Made by a program: the position numbers and the translations under genes. Under the pieces are notes generated by a model. It saw nothing but the letters and a program-made list of their open reading frames with translations, made no database searches and was not told the origin of the DNA. A stretch of DNA of 50,795 bases from positions 1 to 50,795 of the forward strand of contig NZ_JASDDK010000010.1 in assembly GCF_030407435.1 (NCBI RefSeq). The letters run 5' to 3'. The DNA comes from Winogradskyella bathintestinalis (lineage in GTDB: Bacteria; Bacteroidota; Bacteroidia; Flavobacteriales; Flavobacteriaceae). Of this stretch, positions 34,734-42,772 are shown one piece after another. The number at the start of each line of letters is the position of its first letter. Position 1 is the stretch's first letter.

Positions 34734-34990
34734 TTATCACAACGCTATACTGCAACAGATACATTAGAGGTAGGTAGCGAAAAAAAGTGATTATCACAGC
34801 AACAGGCTGGCTCAATAAAGGTACAAATCTCAAAGGTGCTTTTCCCTCAGAAGTAAATGCCTTAAAATATTTTATCAATGTTCAACAATGGTCCAAAGAA
34901 GAGAAAATTGACATGCGCTTCTTCTTAATGTTTGACGAATTTTGGAAAGTTGGTGCCGACGGAGATGACGGTATTTATTGGTCAATTTAA
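34734..34990 (+). pseudogene. C-terminal remnant of a GH17-type beta-glucanase
   Basis: The open frame from GTG 34787 to TAA 34990 encodes VIITATGWLNKGTNLKGAFP, ALKYFINVQQWSKEEKIDM, FDEFWKVGADGDDG and ends IYWSI. This fits the last third of a bacterial glycoside hydrolase family 17 protein, where TETGWP and FDESWK are usual. Just upstream a second frame reads YTATDTLEVGSEKK and joins the first at a run of seven A (34780-34786), so one base has been lost there. No N-terminal two thirds and no start remain. GH17 enzymes of marine flavobacteria cut laminarin-type beta-1,3-glucan. The family call is from memory of the motif; the frameshift is seen. Confidence 0.72.
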
Positions 34991-35122
34991 GATTAGAATG
35001 AAAAACTGAAGTTTTAATTATAATTATTCTAATAAAAATTTCATCAAATTTAGATGAAAAGTATTCGAAGCCACTAAAAACTAATTCACATATTTTTTTA
35101 TAGCAACATTAAAGAGCCAATA

Positions 35123-35151
35123 TTATGCACTCTTTTTATATTTTAGCATAA
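35123..35151. promoter_or_regulatory. inverted repeat before the LacI-type gene, possible operator
   Basis: TTATGC (35123-35128) and GCATAA (35146-35151) are inverted copies 17 bases apart, ending 11 bases before the LacI-family start, and they overlap a TATTTTAG element. This is a possible self-control site, but the arms are short. Confidence 0.35.
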
Positions 35152-35161
35152 ATAATATAAC

Positions 35162-36160
35162 ATGACAACACTCAAAGAATTAGCTGCCCTATTAAATATT
35201 TCCGTATCTACAGTGTCTAAAGCACTAAACGACAGCCATGAGATCAGTGAAAAGACAAGAGTGCGCGTAAAAGAATTGGCAACAAAGCTGAATTATAAGC
35301 CCAATAGAATAGCGCAACAACTGAAATCTAGTAAAACTAAAGTTATAGGTGTAATAGTGCCAAGCTTAATGAACCCATTTATAGCAGAAGTTGTACATGC
35401 TATAGAAATGACATTAGATAAGAATAATTATGATATGTCTTTATGTATTTCAAATGAAAATCTTAAAAAAGAACAACGAAGTGTGGAGTTACTCTCTAAT
35501 GGCAGTGTTGATGGGTTTATTGTGGCTGTTGCTAGAGAAACACAAATAAAAAATAAAATTGAGCATTTTGAAAACGTTAATAAATCGACACCCGTAGTTA
35601 TGTTTGATAGAGTTATTAACGAAATTGAATGCGATAAAGTTGTGGTTGATGATTTTCAATCAGTTTATGAAACTTCACGTTATCTTATAGATAAAGAAAA
35701 AAGAGAACATATTTTACTTATTAGTAATATAGAAGAATTAAGTGTCGGTAAATATCGAATAGATGGATATACTAAAGCTGTCAAAGAATCTAATCTAAAA
35801 GTTAGCGTTCTAAAGTTGGGTGGAATTGTTAATCCGGATGTGAAGATTTATGATTATCTAAAATTAAATCCAAAAATTGATGCTATAATTTCTATAGATC
35901 ATATAACAGGTATTATGGCTTTAAATATGTTGAAAAAGTTAGGAAAAGAGATACCAACTGAAATTTCGGTTATTGGTTTTGGATATTCTGATGCTCAATT
36001 TGTTTCTAATCCTAAAATTTCTGTGATTAATCAAAAAGCTAGAGAAATAGGTGAAATTACAACGAAAATTATGCTTGAGAAAATCAAAGGATTTAAGGAT
36101 AGAGATTTAAAAACAATAGTTATTCCTAGTGAAATTATATTGAGAGAATCTACAAAATAA
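35162..36160 (+). CDS. LacI-family transcriptional regulator
   Basis: The 332-residue product has an N-terminal helix-turn-helix (TLKELAALLNISVSTVSKAL, residues 3-22, then NDSHEISEKTR) and a hinge helix (YKPNRIAQQLKSSKTK). A periplasmic-binding-protein-like effector domain follows (about 60-330, with VIGVIVPSLMNPFIAEVVHA, DGFIVAVARE and ISVIGFGYSDAQFVS). The effector is probably a sugar. In flavobacteria such regulators usually stand beside polysaccharide utilisation genes. Here the only carbohydrate gene nearby is the broken GH17 remnant upstream, so it may be an orphan or act elsewhere. Confidence 0.92.
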   Translation: MTTLKELAALLNISVSTVSKALNDSHEISEKTRVRVKELATKLNYKPNRIAQQLKSSKTKVIGVIVPSLMNPFIAEVVHAIEMTLDKNNYDMSLCISNENLKKEQRSVELLSNGSVDGFIVAVARETQIKNKIEHFENVNKSTPVVMFDRVINEIECDKVVVDDFQSVYETSRYLIDKEKREHILLISNIEELSVGKYRIDGYTKAVKESNLKVSVLKLGGIVNPDVKIYDYLKLNPKIDAIISIDHITGIMALNMLKKLGKEIPTEISVIGFGYSDAQFVSNPKISVINQKAREIGEITTKIMLEKIKGFKDRDLKTIVIPSEIILRESTK

Positions 36161-36171
36161 AATTTCAATAA

Positions 36172-36200
36172 AAAAGCCTGATTTAAAAACAGGCCTTATT
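36172..36200. terminator. hairpin between convergent genes
   Basis: AAGCCTG and CAGGCCTT pair around an AT-rich loop, with an A run before and short T stretches after. It stands between the LacI gene and the minus-strand lipoprotein genes and may act on both. Confidence 0.55.
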
Positions 36201-36222
36201 CTATAGTCAATAATACTAGATA

Positions 36223-36525
36223 TTAATTGTCATTAGCGGCATCAACTGCATTCTCTGCATTGTCTTCAGCATTATCAATAGAATCGTTAGCAATTTCTTG
36301 TGCTTTCTCTACCGCATCTTCTGAAGCTTCCATAGCATTATCAACCGCATCTTCTAAATTCTCGGCAGCATCTTCCACAGCATCACCTGCTTCTTCTAAA
36401 GCATCTTCAGCAGCATTTGCTGCATTGTCAACAGCCTCACCCGTTTTATCTGTAGTTTCTCTACAAGATGTAAATGATAATCCCAATACGGCGATAAGTG
36501 CCATACTTAATACAACTTTTTTCAT
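36223..36525 (-). CDS. acidic, alanine-rich small lipoprotein
   Basis: The 100-residue product starts with a lipoprotein signal (MKKVVLSMALIAVLGLSFTSC, lipid cysteine at 21). The rest is almost only Ala, Asp, Glu, Asn and a few hydrophobic residues in a helical rhythm (AVEDAAENLEDAVDNAMEAS and similar), with hardly any basic residues. It should be a long, very acidic amphipathic helix tied to a membrane, somewhat like LEA or apolipoprotein helices. A paralogue with the same SCRET start lies upstream (36578-36829). Function is unknown. The complementary strand is also open because the repeated codons lack stops there; that frame is not a gene. Confidence 0.8.
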   Translation of the reverse strand: MKKVVLSMALIAVLGLSFTSCRETTDKTGEAVDNAANAAEDALEEAGDAVEDAAENLEDAVDNAMEASEDAVEKAQEIANDSIDNAEDNAENAVDAANDN

Positions 36526-36577
36526 TTTAATAGTTTTAGTGTTAATTGTGAAGTTAATAGTATAGAATCTTAACTAT

Positions 36578-36829
36578 TTAATTGTCGTCATTATCTATAT
36601 CGTTAGCGGCGTCTTCAACAGCTTCTCCCGCTTCTTTAGTTTCTTGTACGGCATTATCAACAGATTTACCTATTTTCTCTAAAGCTCCTTCGTTTTCATT
36701 TTCTAAAGTTTCTTCAGTAGTTTGCTCGATAGTTTCTACTGATTCTTCAGTATTGTTCGTTTCTCTGCAAGATGTAGATGCAAATCCTAAAAAAGCAACG
36801 AGAACTAAACTAATTACAGTTTTTTTCAT
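36578..36829 (-). CDS. acidic small lipoprotein, paralogue of the neighbouring one
   Basis: The 83-residue product has a lipoprotein signal (MKKTVISLVLVAFLGFASTSC, lipid cysteine at 21), then RETNNTEESVETIEQTTEET and a helical stretch SVDNAVQETKEAGEAVEDAA, ending in IDNDDN. It shares the SCRET start, the VDNA and EAGEAVEDAAN-like blocks and overall acidity with the protein 52 bases downstream, so the two come from a duplication. Function is unknown. Confidence 0.78.
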   Translation of the reverse strand: MKKTVISLVLVAFLGFASTSCRETNNTEESVETIEQTTEETLENENEGALEKIGKSVDNAVQETKEAGEAVEDAANDIDNDDN

Positions 36830-37095
36830 TTTGATAGTGTTAGTTATTGTTAATGCGCGAAAATAATCAATTTAATGAAATTTTAACATAATTTGTATAT
36901 TTATACTTAGCGCGGTTTTATATACGCTTATGTAGATGGATTTGGACTATTTTAACCAAGATTTTGTAAAACTTTTATTAAATTACAAAGTCTAAACAGT
37001 TTGGTGCTATGGCCTATGAGCTAAACTATATATATTATAATTTGTTATTAGAAATAGAAGAAACTGTGAATAAACACAAACAAAATAGATTAACA

Positions 37096-38415
37096 ATGAT
37101 TTCAAATTTAACTATTAAAAACGCACTGTCCATCGCGATTTTTTGCTTTTCAATTTTAGGGTTTTCACAACACAATCGACTAGAAAAAAGAATAACAAAA
37201 GCTGTTGATAAACATACCGAAAGTGCAATTCAATTGATTAAAAAAACTGTTAATATAAACAGTGGAACCATGAATTTTGATGGTGTACGAGCTGTCGGAA
37301 AATTATATCAAAAAGAGTTAGATCAATTAGGATTTAAAACGGAACTAACCAATGGTGATACTTATGGTAGAGCAGGCCATTTAATAGCTACAAGAGAAGG
37401 GAAAAAAGGACCAAAATTTTTAATGATTGGACATTTAGATACCGTTTTTGAATTGGATAGCCCATTTCAAGAGTATACCATGCTCAACGATTCAATAATG
37501 AAAGGGCCCGGTGTTGCAGATATGAAAGGAGGAGATGTTATTATTATTTTAGCTATGCGAGCGTTGCACGATGCTGGACTTTTAGATGATATATCCATAG
37601 AAATTGTAATGACAGGTGATGAAGAAAAAAGTGGGACTCCTTTAGAATTATCCAAAAAGGATTTAATCGATGCTGCGAAAAGAGCGGATATTGCCTTAGG
37701 TTTTGAAAATGGAGATAACAATCCAAAAACTATTGTTGTTTCTAGAAGGGGTTCGACGGATTGGAAACTTAAAGTAACCGGAAATCCGGCGCATTCTTCA
37801 CAGATTTTTACGGAAGCAATTGGAGCCGGAGCTATATATGAAACCTCACGGATTTTGAATGAATTTTACATACAACTCGCTAAAGAAAAGGATTTAACAT
37901 TTAATCCAGGGTTTATTATTGGAGGTACAAATTTAAACCCAGACGCAGACGGAACAGGCGGGCACGTTTCAGGAAAAACTAATGTTGTATCTCAAGAAAC
38001 AATTGTTCGTGGCGATTTAAGAGCAGTTTCCTTAGAACAATTGAAAAACGCTAAAGAAACAATGAAAATGATTGTTTCACAAAATTATCCAAAAACAAAT
38101 GCAGAACTAACGTTTTCTGCTGGTGGATATCCACCTCTGAGCTTAACCGAAGGCAATACAAAATTGTTAGGTTATTTTAATACCGTAAGTGAAGACTTAG
38201 GTTTCGGATCAGTAGTAGCGGTAAATCCTAGAAATGCAGGCGCAGCCGATATTTCTTTTACTTCAGAACATGTTGAAATGGCTATCGATGGTTTAGGGCT
38301 CACAGGTGGTGGAGATGACCATACAATAAATGAAACAGGCAATTTGAATACTGTGGCCACTCAAGCAAAAATCACAGCAGTTTTGATGTATCGACTGGTG
38401 AATTCAAAGTTTTAA
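37096..38415 (+). CDS. M20-family metallopeptidase, secreted (glutamate carboxypeptidase-like)
   Basis: The ATG at 37096 gives 439 residues starting with a signal peptide (MISNLTIKNALSIAIFCFSI, ending FSQ); the frame is open 29 codons further upstream, but that part has no signal-peptide character. Zinc and catalytic motifs are MIGHLDTVFE, GPGVADMKGGDVI, MTGDEEKSG and a late histidine in the DDHTINETGNL part. The dimerisation lid lies between (about 210-330). M20 enzymes of this type remove C-terminal glutamate or cut small amide substrates. It is probably periplasmic. No partner gene is evident. Confidence 0.9.
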   Translation: MISNLTIKNALSIAIFCFSILGFSQHNRLEKRITKAVDKHTESAIQLIKKTVNINSGTMNFDGVRAVGKLYQKELDQLGFKTELTNGDTYGRAGHLIATREGKKGPKFLMIGHLDTVFELDSPFQEYTMLNDSIMKGPGVADMKGGDVIIILAMRALHDAGLLDDISIEIVMTGDEEKSGTPLELSKKDLIDAAKRADIALGFENGDNNPKTIVVSRRGSTDWKLKVTGNPAHSSQIFTEAIGAGAIYETSRILNEFYIQLAKEKDLTFNPGFIIGGTNLNPDADGTGGHVSGKTNVVSQETIVRGDLRAVSLEQLKNAKETMKMIVSQNYPKTNAELTFSAGGYPPLSLTEGNTKLLGYFNTVSEDLGFGSVVAVNPRNAGAADISFTSEHVEMAIDGLGLTGGGDDHTINETGNLNTVATQAKITAVLMYRLVNSKF

Positions 38416-38503
38416 ATCATTTCATAATTTAAATATTTAGTTAAACGTAATCTCAACGAATTTTCACGGATGACAGTTCAGAAATAAAAATGCTTTTTAA
38501 AAA

Positions 38504-39112
38504 ATGGATTTATTTAATTCAGAAATAGATGCTAATATTTTACCATTTGATGGCGAGGTGAATTATCACGGCCCCATAATGTCTATTGAAAAAGCACAAG
38601 ATTATTACGAAGAATTAATTCAAAATATAAAATGGGAAAACGATAAAGCCATCATCTTCGGAAAACTGATTATCACTAAGCGAAAAGTAGCGTGGTATGG
38701 TGATAAACCTTTCGATTACACCTATTCTAAAACCACAAAATCAGCTTTGCCTTGGAATAAAGAATTATTAGAACTTAAGAATTTGGTAGAACAAAAAACT
38801 GGGGAAACTTTTAATTCTTGTTTGCTCAACTTATATCATAATGGTGAGGAAGGCATGGCTTGGCATAGTGATGCAGAAAAGGATTTAAAAAAGAATGGTG
38901 CTATTGGGTCTTTAAGCTTTGGTGCGGAACGCAAATTTTCTTTTAAACATAAAACCTCAAAACAAACGGTATCGGTTCAGTTAGAAAAAGGTAGTTTACT
39001 GGTTATGAAAGGAGCAACGCAGACCCATTGGTTACATCGTTTACCTCCAACTAAAAAAGTGAAAATACCAAGAATAAATTTGACATTTCGGACAATAGAA
39101 TCAAATTCATAA
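38504..39112 (+). CDS. AlkB-like alpha-ketoglutarate-dependent dioxygenase
   Basis: The 202-residue protein has the iron ligands H121 and D123 (MAWHSDAE) and H178 (WLHRLPP), and the 2-oxoglutarate arginine pair in RINLTFR (R190, R196). Other AlkB traits are NLYHNGEEGMAWHSD, IGSLSFGAERKF and GSLLVMKGATQTHW. It is closest in layout to the AlkB branch common in Bacteroidota that removes methyl groups from DNA or RNA bases. It stands alone between the M20 gene and the convergent kdtA. Confidence 0.92.
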   Translation: MDLFNSEIDANILPFDGEVNYHGPIMSIEKAQDYYEELIQNIKWENDKAIIFGKLIITKRKVAWYGDKPFDYTYSKTTKSALPWNKELLELKNLVEQKTGETFNSCLLNLYHNGEEGMAWHSDAEKDLKKNGAIGSLSFGAERKFSFKHKTSKQTVSVQLEKGSLLVMKGATQTHWLHRLPPTKKVKIPRINLTFRTIESNS

Positions 39113-39141
39113 TGTATAAGTTTATCGATTTGAGTTGATAC

Positions 39142-40386
39142 CTACATATTCAAATAATCCATAACTTTTACTACAGCCCCTCTGTTTTTCGCTATATATG
39201 ATTTAGTAATATCACCTTGACTTGTTCTCAAAACATTATCAGTAATTAAAGCATCTAAAGTAGAATTAAAAGCTGAAGAACTCTCTAGGCTGGTCACTCC
39301 ACCTAATTTTATCAATGCTTTTGCTTCAGGAAATTGATTATAGTTTTTTCCAATGAGAATCGGAATTCCAAAAACAGCTGGCTCCAGAATATTATGCAAT
39401 CCTGTTCTTCCAGCTCCTCCACCAACATAAGCAATATCGGCATAACTGTAAACTTTGCTTAAATAACCAATGGTGTCTAAAATAAAGACCTTGTATTCCG
39501 CTAAATTTTCATTTCCCGTTAATTCAGAATAACAAATGGTTTTTAATTGTAATTGGGATTTGAGTGACGTAATATAACTTGATTTTATATTATGTGGTGC
39601 AATCACAAATTTTAAATTTGAATTTTCATTGTTATTAATAAAATTGAGATACAATTTATCATCATCTGGCCAAGTGCTACCAAAAATCACGCATAATTGT
39701 TCTTGTTTAAACGCTTCAATAAAAGAAACCGCATTATTCCTCTTTAGTTGGTTCGATACTCTATCAAATCGAGTGTCCCCAGACATAGAAACGGAATTAT
39801 AACCAATGCCTTCGAGTAATCGTTTAGAATTTTCATCTTGTGTAAAAATATGATTGAAACTAAATAGAGCAGATCTCATATAACCTCCATACCATTTAAA
39901 AAAGGTCTGATCTTTTCTGAAAACAGCCGAGATTAATATCGCCTTTAAATTACGCTTCTTCATTTCGTGCAAAAAGTTGGGCCAGATTTCATATTTTACA
40001 AATAACGTGTAATCTGGATTTACAATATCTAAAAATTGCTTTGCATTAGCCTTGGTGTCCCATGGAAGGTATACTACAATATCAGCAATTTTAGCATTTT
40101 TTCTTACTTCAAAACCAGAAGGGGAAAAGAAGGTTAAAATCACTTTAAAATCGGGGTGTTTGGCTTTTAGTGCTTCAAAAACGGGCAACCCTTGTTCATA
40201 TTCACCCAAAGAGGCACAATGAAACCAAAATGTGTGATCTTGCGGTTTAATACTATTTTCAAGTTTGTGAAATGTGTCTTTTCTACCACGAACACCCTGG
40301 TTCAATTTTGAATTGAATAAAGCTAAAATTTCAATCACAAACTTGGCGATGTAAATTCCTATGAAATAGAGTACTTTCAAAAACAA
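39142..40386 (-). CDS. waaA: 3-deoxy-D-manno-octulosonic acid transferase
   Basis: The 414-residue product has an N-terminal membrane anchor (LYFIGIYIAKFVIEILALF), then the acceptor domain with FHCASLGEYEQGLPV and LPWDTKANAKQFLDIVNPDY, and the GT-B donor domain with VIFGSTWPDDD and YVGGGAGRTGLHNILEPAV. It attaches Kdo to lipid A on the inner side of the inner membrane. It is divergent from the DegT aminotransferase gene, and the next genes also deal with sugar nucleotides, consistent with a surface-sugar neighbourhood. Confidence 0.95.
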   Translation of the reverse strand: MFLKVLYFIGIYIAKFVIEILALFNSKLNQGVRGRKDTFHKLENSIKPQDHTFWFHCASLGEYEQGLPVFEALKAKHPDFKVILTFFSPSGFEVRKNAKIADIVVYLPWDTKANAKQFLDIVNPDYTLFVKYEIWPNFLHEMKKRNLKAILISAVFRKDQTFFKWYGGYMRSALFSFNHIFTQDENSKRLLEGIGYNSVSMSGDTRFDRVSNQLKRNNAVSFIEAFKQEQLCVIFGSTWPDDDKLYLNFINNNENSNLKFVIAPHNIKSSYITSLKSQLQLKTICYSELTGNENLAEYKVFILDTIGYLSKVYSYADIAYVGGGAGRTGLHNILEPAVFGIPILIGKNYNQFPEAKALIKLGGVTSLESSSAFNSTLDALITDNVLRTSQGDITKSYIAKNRGAVVKVMDYLNM

Positions 40387-40436
40387 AGATTTGTGCTAAA
40401 ATACAGTTCTTTCATTTAATTGCGTTGTCATAGCCA

Positions 40437-40454
40437 TTACAATTTTGTATTTTC
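40437..40454 (+). promoter_or_regulatory. possible -7 region of the DegT gene
   Basis: TATTTTCG (40448-40455 region) is one base away from TAnnTTTG, and TTGT stands about 19 bases upstream. It lies about 50 bases before the start codon. Confidence 0.3.
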
Positions 40455-40484
40455 GCTAAAGGTAAAAGTTTAATTAAACAGTTA

Positions 40485-40498
40485 CCCACTATGGTGGG
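40485..40498 (+). promoter_or_regulatory. small hairpin at the DegT start
   Basis: CCCAC and GTGGG pair around TATG. The first possible ATG (40491) lies inside the hairpin and the preferred ATG (40506) follows 7 bases after it. Confidence 0.4.
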
Positions 40499-40505
40499 CA
40501 TTAAG

Positions 40506-41654
40506 ATGAAAAAAATCCAAATGGTTGACCTACAGGGTCAATACTCAAAAATAAAAGATGTTGTTGATTCGTCGATAGCAGAAGTGATGGAAAGTGCCGC
40601 ATTTATCAATGGTCCTAAAGTGCATCAGTTTCAAAAAAATCTTGAAGATTACTTAGGAGTTAAACATGTAATACCATGTGCCAACGGTACCGATGCTTTA
40701 CAGATTGCCATGATGGGTTTAGGTCTTAAGCCTGGTGATGAGGTGATTACTGCAGATTTTACATTTGCGGCAACGGTAGAAGTGATTGCGCTTTTGCAAT
40801 TAACGCCAGTATTGGTAGATGTAGATCCAGTAACTTTTAATATTGATGTTGAGGCAATTAAAAAGGCAATTACACCAAAAACTAAAGCGATTGTACCTGT
40901 TCATTTGTTTGGTTTGCCGGCAGAAATGGACGCAATTATGGCTTTAGCAAAAGAACACGATTTGTACGTTATAGAAGATAATGCACAAGCCATAGGTGCC
41001 AGTTATACTCATAACGATGGTAGTAAAACGAAAGCTGGAGTTATTGGCCATGTCGCATCAACTTCATTTTTTCCATCAAAAAATTTGGGTTGTTATGGTG
41101 ATGGTGGTGCTATTTTTACTAATGATGATGACTTAGCACATAAAATTAGAGGGATTGTAAATCATGGTATGTACGAGCGTTATCATCACGATGTGGTTGG
41201 CGTAAATTCGAGATTAGATTCCATGCAAGCGGCAGTTTTAGATGCCAAATTGCCAAATCTTGATACTTATAATACGGCGCGACGTCGTGCAGCCAGACAA
41301 TATAATGAAGCGTTTAAAGATCATCCAAATATTACAACTCCTACAGGATTAGAAAACGGTGATAGTAGTGACGATCATGTGTTTCATCAATATACTTTAA
41401 ATTTAGAAGGTGTTGATCGTGACGCCTTAGTATCCCATTTGCAAGAAAAAAATATACCATGTGGAGTCTATTACCCAATTCCGTTACACAGGCAAAAAGC
41501 TTATAAAGATGAGCGCTACAATGAAGCTGATTTTAAAGTAACCAATGAGTTGGTGACATCTGTTATTTCACTACCGATGCACACCGAATTAGATGATGAG
41601 CAAATCAATTATATCACAGATACAGTGCTTAACTTTATAAACGGTAACAATTAA
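40506..41654 (+). CDS. DegT/DnrJ/EryC1/StrS-family aminotransferase
   Basis: From the ATG at 40506 (MKKIQMVDLQGQY) the product has 382 residues; an ATG at 40491 would add five. The PLP lysine is K192 in SFFPSKNLGCYGDGGA, preceded by CANGTDALQIAM, DFTFAATVEVI and VIEDNAQAIGASY. Such enzymes put an amino group onto keto-sugar nucleotides for lipopolysaccharide or capsule sugars. It is followed by galE on the same strand and faces kdtA, so a role in surface-polysaccharide sugar synthesis is likely. The sugar substrate is not readable. Confidence 0.93.
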   Translation: MKKIQMVDLQGQYSKIKDVVDSSIAEVMESAAFINGPKVHQFQKNLEDYLGVKHVIPCANGTDALQIAMMGLGLKPGDEVITADFTFAATVEVIALLQLTPVLVDVDPVTFNIDVEAIKKAITPKTKAIVPVHLFGLPAEMDAIMALAKEHDLYVIEDNAQAIGASYTHNDGSKTKAGVIGHVASTSFFPSKNLGCYGDGGAIFTNDDDLAHKIRGIVNHGMYERYHHDVVGVNSRLDSMQAAVLDAKLPNLDTYNTARRRAARQYNEAFKDHPNITTPTGLENGDSSDDHVFHQYTLNLEGVDRDALVSHLQEKNIPCGVYYPIPLHRQKAYKDERYNEADFKVTNELVTSVISLPMHTELDDEQINYITDTVLNFINGNN

Positions 41655-41745
41655 ATTATAAAACAATCACTATTAGATTTGATTAATAAAGATGTAATTT
41701 TAAAAATACGCTTTGTTACCATTACAAAACAATAGATAAAAATAT

Positions 41746-42765
41746 ATGAAAATATTAGTAACAGGAGGTCTAGGTTTTATTGGCTCTCACACCGTTGTGG
41801 AATTGCAAAATGAAGGCTTTGAAGTCGTGATTATTGATAATTTATCGAATTCGTCAATGGAAGTTTTAGATGGTATCACAGCCATTACCAATAAAAAACC
41901 ACACTTTGAAAAATTAGATTTAAGGATGAAGTCAGACGTTCAAGATTTTTTTAAACGCCACGATGACATTGTTGGTGTTATCCACTTTGCTGCCAGTAAA
42001 GCGGTTGGAGAAAGTGTTGCTGAGCCTTTAATGTATTATGAAAATAATATCTCAACCTTAGTTTATCTGCTTCAAGAATTACGGGGTTTAAACAAAAAGA
42101 ATTTTATTTTTAGTTCATCTTGCACTGTTTATGGCCAAGCGGACGAGTTGCCAATTACTGAAAATGCTCCGGTTAAACCTGCTGAATCTCCTTATGGTAA
42201 TACCAAACAAATAGGGGAAGAAATTATTAGAGATGCTTGTAGAGTTAATGGAGATATTAAAGCGATTGCCTTACGCTATTTCAATCCCATTGGCGCGCAT
42301 TCTTCGACAGAAATTGGCGAGTTACCTATTGGCGTGCCACAAAATTTAGTGCCGTTTATTACCCAGACTGGGATCGGTATGCGAGAGCAACTATCCGTAT
42401 TTGGAGGAGATTACCAAACTTTTGATGGTACTTGTGTTAGGGATTACATCCATGTTGTTGATTTAGCTAAAGCTCATGTTGTAGCTTTACAGCGATTGTT
42501 AGATGGTAAAAATGATTCGAATTATGAGTTTTTTAATCTCGGAACAGGTACAGGAAGTACAGTATTAGAAGCCGTTCAGTCTTTTGAACGCGTTTCGGGT
42601 AAATCATTAAATTATAAAATTGTGGACAGGCGAGAAGGAGATATTACTGCGGCATATGCAGATACCTCGAAAGCGAACTCTGTATTAGGTTGGCAAACAA
42701 CCTTAACTTTAGATGATGCGATGGATTCTGCTTGGAAATGGGAACAGAAAATTAGAACGAAATAG
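41746..42765 (+). CDS. galE: UDP-glucose 4-epimerase
   Basis: The 339-residue short-chain dehydrogenase-like protein has the NAD motif TGGLGFIGSHT (6-16), the catalytic S124 region (IFSSSCTVYG) and Y150/K154 in SPYGNTK, plus ALRYFNPIGAH, GTCVRDYIHVVDLA and the GWQTTLTLDDA end. It interconverts UDP-glucose and UDP-galactose. It lies 91 bases after the DegT aminotransferase and 7 bases before the amidohydrolase gene. Confidence 0.95.
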   Translation: MKILVTGGLGFIGSHTVVELQNEGFEVVIIDNLSNSSMEVLDGITAITNKKPHFEKLDLRMKSDVQDFFKRHDDIVGVIHFAASKAVGESVAEPLMYYENNISTLVYLLQELRGLNKKNFIFSSSCTVYGQADELPITENAPVKPAESPYGNTKQIGEEIIRDACRVNGDIKAIALRYFNPIGAHSSTEIGELPIGVPQNLVPFITQTGIGMREQLSVFGGDYQTFDGTCVRDYIHVVDLAKAHVVALQRLLDGKNDSNYEFFNLGTGTGSTVLEAVQSFERVSGKSLNYKIVDRREGDITAAYADTSKANSVLGWQTTLTLDDAMDSAWKWEQKIRTK

Positions 42766-42772
42766 AACAATT

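Noticed and set aside
36227..36866. Two open frames on the plus strand opposite the acidic lipoproteins
   Set aside because: They exist only because the Ala/Glu/Asp codon repeats lack stops in reverse; their Ser/Ala-rich products look like no protein, while the minus-strand genes have lipoprotein signals.
42713..42772. Longer start of the amidohydrolase inside galE
   Set aside because: The extra 20 residues precede a clear signal peptide at ATG 42773 and overlap galE coding sequence.
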